This document shows positions 1-5,504 of a stretch of DNA of 9,729 nucleotides, piece after piece. The position numbers were made by a program, and so were the translations under genes. How positions within the stretch are numbered: the first letter of the stretch is position 1; every line of letters starts with the position of its first letter. The DNA comes from Solirubrobacterales bacterium (GTDB taxonomy: Bacteria > Actinomycetota > Thermoleophilia > Solirubrobacterales > Solirubrobacteraceae): positions 1-9,729 of the forward strand of contig DAHVAB010000064.1 in the NCBI GenBank assembly GCA_027314825.1, given 5' to 3'. The notes beneath the pieces were generated by a model. That model worked only from the letters and a program-made list of their open reading frames with translations. It was not told the origin of the DNA and ran no database searches.

Positions 1-2
1 AG

Positions 3-296
3 GGCGGCATCAGCTTCGGCGGCGTCGTCGCCTTCATCTTCGCGGACCTCATCGCCATGCCCCTCCTCCTCATCTACCGCCGCCAGTACGGCCTGCGCAT
101 GGCCTCGCGGATGCTGGCCACGTTCTGGGTGGTGATGGCGGCGGCCGGGTCGCGCGGAATACGGCGATCTTCTCGATCGGCACCGCGATCTCGCGCGTGG
201 CCGGCCTCGGCCGGGAAATCCTCACCGCCGGCCTGTTCGGGACGCGTGGCCCGATGTCGGCGTTCACGCTCGCGAGCCAGATCCCGAACCTGCTGA
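3..296 (+). CDS. C-terminal fragment of a DUF318/ArsP_1-type permease, 3' end lost at a fusion with murJ
   Basis: The 5' end lies outside the window. The frame opens with GGISFGGVVAFIFADLIAMP, then a basic loop (IYRRQYGLRMA) and a hydrophobic stretch ending in FWVVMAAAG. I recognise this as the conserved C-terminal half of the DUF318/ArsP_1 (YraQ-like) permeases, multi-pass membrane proteins some of which export organoarsenicals or are co-factors of stress and metal resistance. In the family this helix continues and is followed by several tens of further residues. Here recognisable sequence stops near base 149 and the frame runs on to a TGA at 294-296 through about 49 Arg/Ser-rich residues that are merely murJ read out of frame. 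The permease is therefore truncated, or the contig is misjoined. The family call rests on a short stretch and on memory of the motif, so it is moderately sure; the broken 3' end is clear. Confidence 0.6.
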   Translation, partial: GGISFGGVVAFIFADLIAMPLLLIYRRQYGLRMASRMLATFWVVMAAAGSRGIRRSSRSAPRSRAWPASAGKSSPPACSGRVARCRRSRSRARSRTC

Positions 297-1717
297 GCAA
301 CCTGTTCGCCAGCGCGGCCCTCTCGGCGGCCTTCGTGCCGGTGTTTACGGAAATGCTTGAGCAGCGCCGGCGCCGGGAGGCGTTCATGCTCGCCTCGAAC
401 CTGCTGTGGATCATGACGATCGTCCTCGGCGCGCTGACGGCGATCTTCATCCTGCTGGCGGGCGTGATCATGCCGCTGTTCACGGGGCCGACCTTCACGC
501 CGTATCTGAACGATCTGACCGTCGGGCTCTCCCAGGTGCTCTTCCCGGTCGTGATGCTGCTCGGCGTCACCGGCCTGGTGGTGGGGGTGCTGCAGTCCTA
601 CGAACATTTCACGATCCCCGCGATCGCCCCCGCGGTGTGGAACATCGTGATCATCCTCCTGCTGCTGGTGCTGCGCCCTCACTTCCATGGTGGCCACGAA
701 GGTGGCGAACAGCTTTACGCATACGCGATCGCGTGGCTCGTCGCCACGATGGTGCAGATGGCGATGGCCTTCGCGGCGCTGCGGCGCATCGACTTCAGGT
801 TCCACTTCCACATCGACTGGCACGACCCTCGGATCAGGCGGATCTTCCTGCTGATGCTGCCGGTCACGATCGGGCTGGGGATCATCAACCTCGACCAGTT
901 GATCAATTCGGTGTTCGGCACGCTGGTGAGCAGGGAAGCTCCGAGCGCGATCGAAAAGGCGTTTCGCATCTACATGCTGCCCCAGGGGATGTTCTCGGTG
1001 GCCGTCGCTACGGTGCTGTTTCCGACCCTGAGCAGGATGGCGGCCCGGCGGGACGTCCACGGGATGCGCAGGGCGATCGGGATCGGCATGCGCCAGATCA
1101 ATCTGCTGCTGATTCCGGCTGCGGTGTTCATGATCGTGCTGGCCACGCCGATCACGCGCCTGGTCTTCGAACGGGGGGCCTTCAACGCGGTCTCGACGCA
1201 CCTCGTCTCGATCGCGCTCTTCTGGTTCGCCTTCGCGCTGCCGTTCGCGGGCCTCAACCTGCTGCTGACCAGGACCTTCTTCGCGGTTCAGCGACCGTGG
1301 ATACCGACGAAGATCGCGGCGGTGAACATCGCCGTCGACGTGGTCGTCTCGATCGCGTTGTATCAGCCGCTCGGGATCGCCGGCCTGCTAATCGGCACCG
1401 TGATCGCGAACGTGCTGATGCTCGGGTTCCTCTTCCAGCGGCTGCGCCGAGGCTTCAACGGACGGCTGGACGGCGCGCAGACGACGATGATCACGGCTCG
1501 GATCCTGCTCGCCTCAGCGCTGCTGGGCGCGGTCTCCTGGGGGGCGTGGAATCTGCTGAACGCTCTCTTCGGAGGCTCGCTTGCGGCCCAGATCGTGAGC
1601 GTCGGCGGCGCCGGGCTGGCCGGCGTCTACGTGTATGCGCGGGCCGTCTTCGCGATGCGCGTGCCGGAGGCTCACCAGGTGCGCAGTCTGATCGTGGCCC
1701 GCCTGCGCCGGGCCTGA
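197..1717 (+). CDS. murJ: Lipid II flippase MurJ (MviN), start codon missing or displaced
   Basis: MurJ moves lipid II across the cytoplasmic membrane for peptidoglycan synthesis. The protein is about 506 aa from GTG 197, near the family's usual 500-550, and is almost wholly hydrophobic helices, as expected for the 14-helix MOP-superfamily fold. Family landmarks are GLGRE, IPNLLSNLF, AALSAAFVPVF and MLPQGMFSVAVATVLFPTLS. The last block carries the Arg (residue 257 from GTG 197) that matches E. coli R270. Homology clearly begins upstream of GTG 197, at about base 152 (ARNTAIFSIGTAISR), and the R18-equivalent codon at 194-196 lies just before that GTG. GTG 197 is given only because it is the first ATG/GTG/TTG in a frame open to the window's left edge; CTG 125 is another option. 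No Shine-Dalgarno sequence is evident. The start was probably lost at the junction with the permease. The positions of E. coli D39 and R52 read as Ser here. The gene ends 28 bases before lepA. Confidence 0.9.
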   Translation: MAGLGREILTAGLFGTRGPMSAFTLASQIPNLLSNLFASAALSAAFVPVFTEMLEQRRRREAFMLASNLLWIMTIVLGALTAIFILLAGVIMPLFTGPTFTPYLNDLTVGLSQVLFPVVMLLGVTGLVVGVLQSYEHFTIPAIAPAVWNIVIILLLLVLRPHFHGGHEGGEQLYAYAIAWLVATMVQMAMAFAALRRIDFRFHFHIDWHDPRIRRIFLLMLPVTIGLGIINLDQLINSVFGTLVSREAPSAIEKAFRIYMLPQGMFSVAVATVLFPTLSRMAARRDVHGMRRAIGIGMRQINLLLIPAAVFMIVLATPITRLVFERGAFNAVSTHLVSIALFWFAFALPFAGLNLLLTRTFFAVQRPWIPTKIAAVNIAVDVVVSIALYQPLGIAGLLIGTVIANVLMLGFLFQRLRRGFNGRLDGAQTTMITARILLASALLGAVSWGAWNLLNALFGGSLAAQIVSVGGAGLAGVYVYARAVFAMRVPEAHQVRSLIVARLRRA

Positions 1718-1730
1718 GCGCCGGCGCGTC

Positions 1731-1736
1731 TAGAGT
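1731..1736 (+). promoter_or_regulatory. Putative -10 element for a leaderless lepA transcript
   Basis: TAGAGT fits the TANNNT pattern of actinobacterial -10 boxes and stands out in GC-rich sequence. It ends 9 bases before the lepA ATG at 1746. Transcription would start at or beside the start codon, and no Shine-Dalgarno sequence precedes the ATG. No convincing -35 is seen 16-18 bases upstream, so this rests on the -10 and its spacing alone. Confidence 0.4.
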
Positions 1737-1745
1737 CTTGCGCCG

Positions 1746-3566
1746 ATGGATCAGTCTCACATCAGGAACTTCTCGATCATCGCCCACATCGACCACGGCA
1801 AGTCGACGCTCGCCGACCGGATCCTTGAGCTGACCGACACCGTCGAGAAGCGCGCGATGCGCGCGCAGCTGCTCGACTCGATGGATCTGGAGCGCGAGCG
1901 GGGAATCACGATCAAGGCGCAGGCGGTGCGGGTGCTGTTTCATGCCGGGGACGGCGAGACCTACCAGCTGCATCTGATCGACACGCCCGGGCATGTCGAC
2001 TTCACCTACGAGGTGTCGAGGTCGCTGGCGGCATGTGAGGGCGCGCTGCTGGTGGTGGATGCCTCCCAGGGGGTGGAGGCGCAGACGGTGGCGAACACCT
2101 ATCTCGCCGTGGATGCGGGCCTGGAGCTGATCCCGTGCTTGAACAAGATCGACCTGCCGGGTGCGGAGCCTGAGCGGGTGGCCGGCGAAGTCGCAGAGCT
2201 GATCGGCGAGCCGCAGGATGCGATCCTGCAGATATCCGGCAAGACCGGCGAGGGCGTGGCGCGCGTGCTGCAGGAGCTGATCGAGCGGGTGCCGCCGCCG
2301 TCGGGGGATCCCAAGGCGCCGCCAAGGGCGCTCATCTTCGACTCGGAGTTCGACCAGTACCGGGGTGTGATCGCGTATATAAGGGTCGTGGATGGAGTGT
2401 TCCGCAAGGGCGAGCCGATCGTCGCGATGGCGGCCGGCACGAGGGCGGAGATCGACAACATCGGCGTGTTCACGCCCGCGATGCTGCCGGTGGATCGGCT
2501 TTCGGCCGGCGAGGTCGGCTACCTGATCACAGGGATCAAGGATGTGACCCAGCTGCGGGTGGGAGACACGCTGACGACCCACCTCAAAGGCAGGCCCCAC
2601 GCGGCCGAGCCGCTGCCCGGATACCGGGAGGTCAAGCCGATGGTGTTCTGCGGCCTCTTCCCGATCGACTCCGACCGCTACCCCGATCTGCGCGACGCGC
2701 TGGAGAAGCTCTCGCTCAACGACGCGGCCCTCTCCTTTGAGCCGGAGACCTCCGACGCGCTCGGCTTCGGCTTTCGCTGCGGCTTTCTCGGACTGCTGCA
2801 CATGGACATCGTCAGGGAGCGGCTTGAGCGCGAGCACGACCTGGAGCTGCTGGCCACGATGCCGTCGGTCAGCTTTCATGTGAGACTTGCAAACGGCGAG
2901 CAGCTGGAGGTCCATAACCCCTCCGACATGCCCGACCCCGGCTCGATCCTGGAGATAGAGGAGCCGATCATCAAGGCGTCGATCGTCACGCCTGCGCAGT
3001 ACATCGGCGCGATCATGGAGCTCTGCCAGGAGCGCCGCGCCACGCCGGCCGGGATGCACTATCTCTCCCCGGAACGGGTCCAGCTCACCTATGAGCTGCC
3101 GCTGGCCGAAGTGGTGCTCGACTTCTTCGATCAGCTGAAGTCGCGGACCAAGGGGTATGCCTCGCTCGACTATGAGCTGGACGGCGCGAAGCCGGCGGAG
3201 CTTGTGAAGCTCGACGTGCTGCTGGCGGGCGATCCGGTCGACGCGCTGTCGATGATCGTGCATAGGGAGAAGGCCTATGACGTTGGACGCACGCTGACCG
3301 AGCGGCTGCGCAAGCGGATTCCCCGCCAGCAGTATGACGTCCCGATCCAGGCGGCGATCGGCTCGCACGTCATCGCCAGGGAGACGGTGAAGGCCTATCG
3401 CAAGGATGTGACGGCGAAGTGCTATGGCGGGGACATCACCCGCAAGCGCAAGCTGCTCGCCAAGCAGAAGGAGGGCAAGAGGCGGATGAAGCAGGTGGGG
3501 AGGATCGAGGTTCCCCAGGAGGCGTTCCTGGCGGTGCTGGAGCTGGGCGAGGAGGCGGAGCGCTGA
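1746..3566 (+). CDS. lepA: Elongation factor 4 (LepA), ribosome-associated GTPase
   Basis: LepA/EF4 is a translational GTPase that binds the 70S ribosome, remodels stalled or mistranslocated complexes and aids initiation or biogenesis under stress. The 606 aa match the usual 595-610. All G motifs are visible: P-loop AHIDHGKS (residues 13-20), G2 RGITIK with T55, G3 DTPGH (79-83), G4 NKID (133-136) and G5 SGK (164-166). Domain II follows, then the LepA-specific C-terminal domain with CYGGDITRKRKLLAKQKEGK and MKQVGRIEVPQEAFLAVL, the tRNA-contacting lysine/arginine-rich end. The ATG start gives the canonical MDQSHIRNFSIIAHIDHGKS N-terminus. There is no Shine-Dalgarno sequence; a -10-like TAGAGT at 1731 suggests a leaderless mRNA. 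Its 3' end carries GAGGAGG, which serves the next gene, so it probably heads the operon that runs to 6641. Nothing looks damaged. Confidence 0.98.
   Translation: MDQSHIRNFSIIAHIDHGKSTLADRILELTDTVEKRAMRAQLLDSMDLERERGITIKAQAVRVLFHAGDGETYQLHLIDTPGHVDFTYEVSRSLAACEGALLVVDASQGVEAQTVANTYLAVDAGLELIPCLNKIDLPGAEPERVAGEVAELIGEPQDAILQISGKTGEGVARVLQELIERVPPPSGDPKAPPRALIFDSEFDQYRGVIAYIRVVDGVFRKGEPIVAMAAGTRAEIDNIGVFTPAMLPVDRLSAGEVGYLITGIKDVTQLRVGDTLTTHLKGRPHAAEPLPGYREVKPMVFCGLFPIDSDRYPDLRDALEKLSLNDAALSFEPETSDALGFGFRCGFLGLLHMDIVRERLEREHDLELLATMPSVSFHVRLANGEQLEVHNPSDMPDPGSILEIEEPIIKASIVTPAQYIGAIMELCQERRATPAGMHYLSPERVQLTYELPLAEVVLDFFDQLKSRTKGYASLDYELDGAKPAELVKLDVLLAGDPVDALSMIVHREKAYDVGRTLTERLRKRIPRQQYDVPIQAAIGSHVIARETVKAYRKDVTAKCYGGDITRKRKLLAKQKEGKRRMKQVGRIEVPQEAFLAVLELGEEAER
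3549..3555 (+). promoter_or_regulatory. Shine-Dalgarno site that decides the phosphatase start
   Basis: GAGGAGG lies inside the last lepA codons and is separated by 7 bases from CTG 3563, the ideal spacing. It supports initiation at that CTG, whose last two bases are part of the lepA TGA stop. Confidence 0.6.
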
Positions 3567-4075
3567 CGGGCGCAGCCCCCGCATCGCGCACGTCGATCCT
3601 GTTCGTCTGCCTGGGCAACATCTGCCGCTCGCCGACGGCGGAGGCGGTGATGAGAAAGCTTGTCGCTGAGCGCGGCCTGACGGAGACGGTGCGCGTCGAG
3701 AGCGCCGGCACGGGCGGATGGCATGTCGGGGAGGGACCTGTTGAGCGGGCCGCGGAGGCGGCCCGCTTGCGCGGGGTCGCGTTGTGCGGCACCGCGCGTC
3801 AGGTGAGAGCCCGGGATTTCCGGGAGTTCGACCTGCTGGTGGCGATGGATGGCGCGAATCGGCGCGAGCTTCTCAGGATCGCTCCGGACGACCGGGCGGC
3901 GGCGAGGGTGCGGATGCTGCGCGAGTTCGACCCGGCCGTGGTCGATGGGGAGCTCGACGTGCCGGACCCGTACTATGGCGGGCCGGAAGGATTCGAGAGG
4001 GTGCTGGATATGGTGCAGCGCAGCTGCCTGGGCCTGCTGGCCGATCTCGGCCTTGGTGAGGGCGCGGCGCAGTGA
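3563..4075 (+). CDS. Low-molecular-weight protein tyrosine phosphatase, probable ribulosamine-5-phosphate phosphatase
   Basis: Soluble phosphatase of the LMW-PTP family, about 170 aa from the chosen start against a usual 150-165. The N-terminal P-loop VCLGNICRSPTAEAV contains the C-X5-R-S signature, with nucleophile C16 and R22. The general-acid loop is DPYYGG near the C-terminus. In this frame the only ATG before the active site is at 3419, 148 bases inside lepA, and would add 48 residues of lepA read out of frame. The next GTG (3647) lies after the catalytic loop. CTG 3563 overlaps the lepA stop as CTGA and sits 7 bases after GAGGAGG, so I place the start there, as a non-canonical codon and translationally coupled to lepA. 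A fructosamine-kinase gene follows 73 bases on. In other bacteria such neighbours act on protein ribulosamine-5-phosphates as well as phosphotyrosine. The fold is sure; the substrate is inferred from context. Confidence 0.92.
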   Translation: MTGAAPASRTSILFVCLGNICRSPTAEAVMRKLVAERGLTETVRVESAGTGGWHVGEGPVERAAEAARLRGVALCGTARQVRARDFREFDLLVAMDGANRRELLRIAPDDRAAARVRMLREFDPAVVDGELDVPDPYYGGPEGFERVLDMVQRSCLGLLADLGLGEGAAQ

Positions 4076-4148
4076 GCCTCCCGCCGGCGGTCGCGGCATC
4101 CATCATCCGGCGTATCGTGGTGCGCGCCGGCCGGCGCGAGGCTCGCCG

Positions 4149-4997
4149 GTGAGCTTCCCGCCGGGCGCGAGCGACGCCGTGAGGGTCGGCGGCGGCGACA
4201 TCAATGAAGCCTGGCGTGTGAGGATGCCCGATGGCGGCACGGCATTCGTGAAGAGCCGCCGTGATGTCGAGCCGGGCGAGTACCGGCGCGAGGCGGCGTC
4301 GCTCAGATGGCTGGCCGAGCCGGGGACGTTGCAGGTTCCGAACGTGGTGGCGCTCGGAGGTGACTATCTGGCGCTGGAGTGGATCGAGCAGGGGAGCCTC
4401 GATGCGGCCGGCGCCGAGGAGCTGGGCCGGGGGCTGGCGTTGATGCATGCGGCCGGCGCCCCTCGCTTCGGGGAGTGGGAATCCTCGGCGCGCAGCGAGG
4501 AGTCGCATGCGACGGTCGGCTCGCTGTCGTTGCCGAACGATCCGCTGGCGGACTGGCCGTCGTTCTATGCGCAGCGCAGGCTGATCCCGGCGCTGCGGGC
4601 GGCGCGCGCCAGCGGCGCGGTGTCGCAGGGGGGAGAGCGCGCGGTGGTGAAGGTGTGTGAGCGGATCGACTCGCTGGCGGGACCGGCGGAGCCGCCCGCG
4701 CGGTTGCATGGAGACCTCTGGTCGGGCAACGTCCTGGCGGGCCGCGACGGAAGGCCGTGGCTGATCGACCCGACCGCCTACGGTGGGCACCGGGAGGTGG
4801 ACCTCGCGATGCTGCAGCTGTTCGGAGCACCGCCGGCACGGGTGCTCGCCGCCTATGAGGAGGCGGTGCCGCTGGCGGAGGGCTGGCGTGAGCGCGTTGG
4901 GCTCTGGCAATTGCTGCCGCTGCTCGTGCATGCGGCGCTCTTCGGCGGGGCCTACGGGGCGCAGGCCGAGCGAGTGGCTGTCCGCTACGCCGGCTGA
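4149..4997 (+). CDS. Fructosamine/ribulosamine 3-kinase family protein (FN3K-like deglycation kinase)
   Basis: Cytosolic kinase of the fructosamine kinase family (APH-like fold). It phosphorylates ketoamine adducts on lysine at O3, which destabilises them and frees the amine. The 282 aa match the family's about 290. Landmarks are the N-terminal GGGDINEAW (14-22), ATP-binding lysine K35 in FVKS, the helix-C Glu at about E48, LEWI after the hinge, the catalytic HGDLWSGN (187-194) and the metal-binding DPTAYGGHREVDLAM (from D207). GTG 4149 is chosen because GAGG at 4138-4141 is 7 bases upstream and the protein then begins just before the family's first motif; the frame is open further upstream but holds no recognisable sequence. 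It follows a low-molecular-weight phosphatase, an arrangement known from several bacteria. Bacterial homologues tested elsewhere mostly prefer ribulosamines and erythrulosamines to fructosamines, so that is the likelier substrate. Confidence 0.93.
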   Translation: MSFPPGASDAVRVGGGDINEAWRVRMPDGGTAFVKSRRDVEPGEYRREAASLRWLAEPGTLQVPNVVALGGDYLALEWIEQGSLDAAGAEELGRGLALMHAAGAPRFGEWESSARSEESHATVGSLSLPNDPLADWPSFYAQRRLIPALRAARASGAVSQGGERAVVKVCERIDSLAGPAEPPARLHGDLWSGNVLAGRDGRPWLIDPTAYGGHREVDLAMLQLFGAPPARVLAAYEEAVPLAEGWRERVGLWQLLPLLVHAALFGGAYGAQAERVAVRYAG

Positions 4998-5024
4998 GGT
5001 GCTGAGCGCGCCTGCGGACCGCGT

Positions 5025-5036
5025 CCCCGATCGGGG
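5025..5036 (+). promoter_or_regulatory. 12-bp perfect palindrome before the AraC-type gene
   Basis: CCCCGATCGGGG lies 20 bases upstream of ATG 5057, in the only non-coding gap (59 bases) between the kinase and the AraC-type gene. It could be an operator, perhaps autoregulatory, or a short hairpin. It is short and GC-rich, so chance is possible. Confidence 0.25.
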
Positions 5037-5056
5037 GTCTCGTCGGATGAGCGGGA

Positions 5057-5476
5057 ATGAAGGACTCCACGCTCGCCGAGCAGCGGCAGCTGCACCGGAT
5101 GGCGCGCGCCGTGATCGAGCGCCACTATCGCAGCCCGTTGACGCTGCCTGTTCTCGCCCGCGCGCTGGCCAGCTCGCCAAGGCAGCTGCAGCGGGCCTAC
5201 CTGGCGTTCGGCGGGAGCACGTTCAGGGAGGATCTGCTGGAGGTGAGGATGACCGTGGCCGCGCAGTTGCTCGTCGAGCAGCCGGCCGTGCCGGTGGCTA
5301 CGGTCGCTCGGCTGGTGGGCTACCGGCACGCCAGTCATTTCGCGAGGGCGTTTCGTGGCCGCTACGGCCTCTCGCCGGCCCGGTACCGGCGCCTGTGCCT
5401 CAGGCATCGCGGCGGCGCGAGCATCCGCGGCGGCACGAGCGTCCGCGACGGGGCGAGCATCCGCGGCGGCGGCTGA
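5057..5476 (+). CDS. Stand-alone AraC-type DNA-binding protein with a repeat tail
   Basis: The 139 aa contain only the AraC/XylS DNA-binding region. The first helix-turn-helix is around LTLPVLARALASSPRQLQRAY (about 28-48). The second is around VPVATVARLVGYRHASHFAR, followed by FRGRYGLSPARYRR, the family's classic C-terminal signature, ending near residue 113. There is no sensing or dimerisation domain, whereas most AraC-family members have about 150-200 more residues before it. The last about 20 residues are a low-complexity tail of three hexapeptides (A/T-S-I/V-R-G/D-G) encoded by an 18-base tandem repeat. The upstream Shine-Dalgarno sequence is weak (GCGGGA directly before ATG). It lies in the same direction between the kinase and an LPG-synthase-like gene, so it may regulate this cluster; its target and signal cannot be read from sequence. 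The two-helix fold is sure, the role is not. Confidence 0.85.
   Translation: MKDSTLAEQRQLHRMARAVIERHYRSPLTLPVLARALASSPRQLQRAYLAFGGSTFREDLLEVRMTVAAQLLVEQPAVPVATVARLVGYRHASHFARAFRGRYGLSPARYRRLCLRHRGGASIRGGTSVRDGASIRGGG
5399..5470 (+). repeat. 18-bp tandem repeat, three clear units plus one degenerate
   Basis: Units at 5417-5434 and 5453-5470 are identical (GCGAGCATCCGCGGCGGC); the unit at 5435-5452 differs at four bases; a degenerate unit lies at 5399-5416. The unit length is a multiple of three, so the frame of the AraC-type gene is kept and the unit encodes ASIRGG-like hexapeptides at its C-terminus. This is a likely site of copy-number variation. Confidence 0.8.
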
Positions 5477-5486
5477 GCCGGATCGC

Positions 5487-5492
5487 AGGAGG
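5487..5492 (+). promoter_or_regulatory. Shine-Dalgarno site for the LPG-synthase-like gene
   Basis: AGGAGG lies just after the AraC-type stop and 12 bases before GTG 5505, 21 before ATG 5514. The spacing favours GTG 5505, though it is slightly long. A weaker GAGG at 5634 lies 5 bases before ATG 5643, a possible internal start. Confidence 0.45.
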
Positions 5493-5504
5493 GGCGGCGC
5501 CCCC

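Noticed and set aside
135..160. Programmed frameshift joining permease and MurJ in one protein
   Set aside because: I see no slippery heptamer or clear downstream structure at the junction, and the permease C-terminal part is missing rather than merely out of frame.
74..1201. Long minus-strand open frame opposite murJ
   Set aside because: Composition is extremely Arg/His/Gln/Asp-rich with no recognisable domain; it is a GC-driven shadow of murJ.
3419..3562. N-terminal extension of the phosphatase from ATG 3419
   Set aside because: These 48 residues are lepA coding sequence read in another frame (Gly/Gln/Glu/Ala-rich), with no phosphatase homology, and would need a 148-base overlap.
1491..3584. 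Long open frame on the minus strand opposite lepA
   Set aside because: It is rich in Arg, His, Gln and Leu, has no family motif and covers a certain gene; long antisense frames are usual in DNA of this GC content.
4113..4118. TATCGT as a separate promoter for the kinase gene
   Set aside because: It fits TANNNT but no -35 is visible, the neighbours are close, and such hexamers occur by chance; I did not list it.
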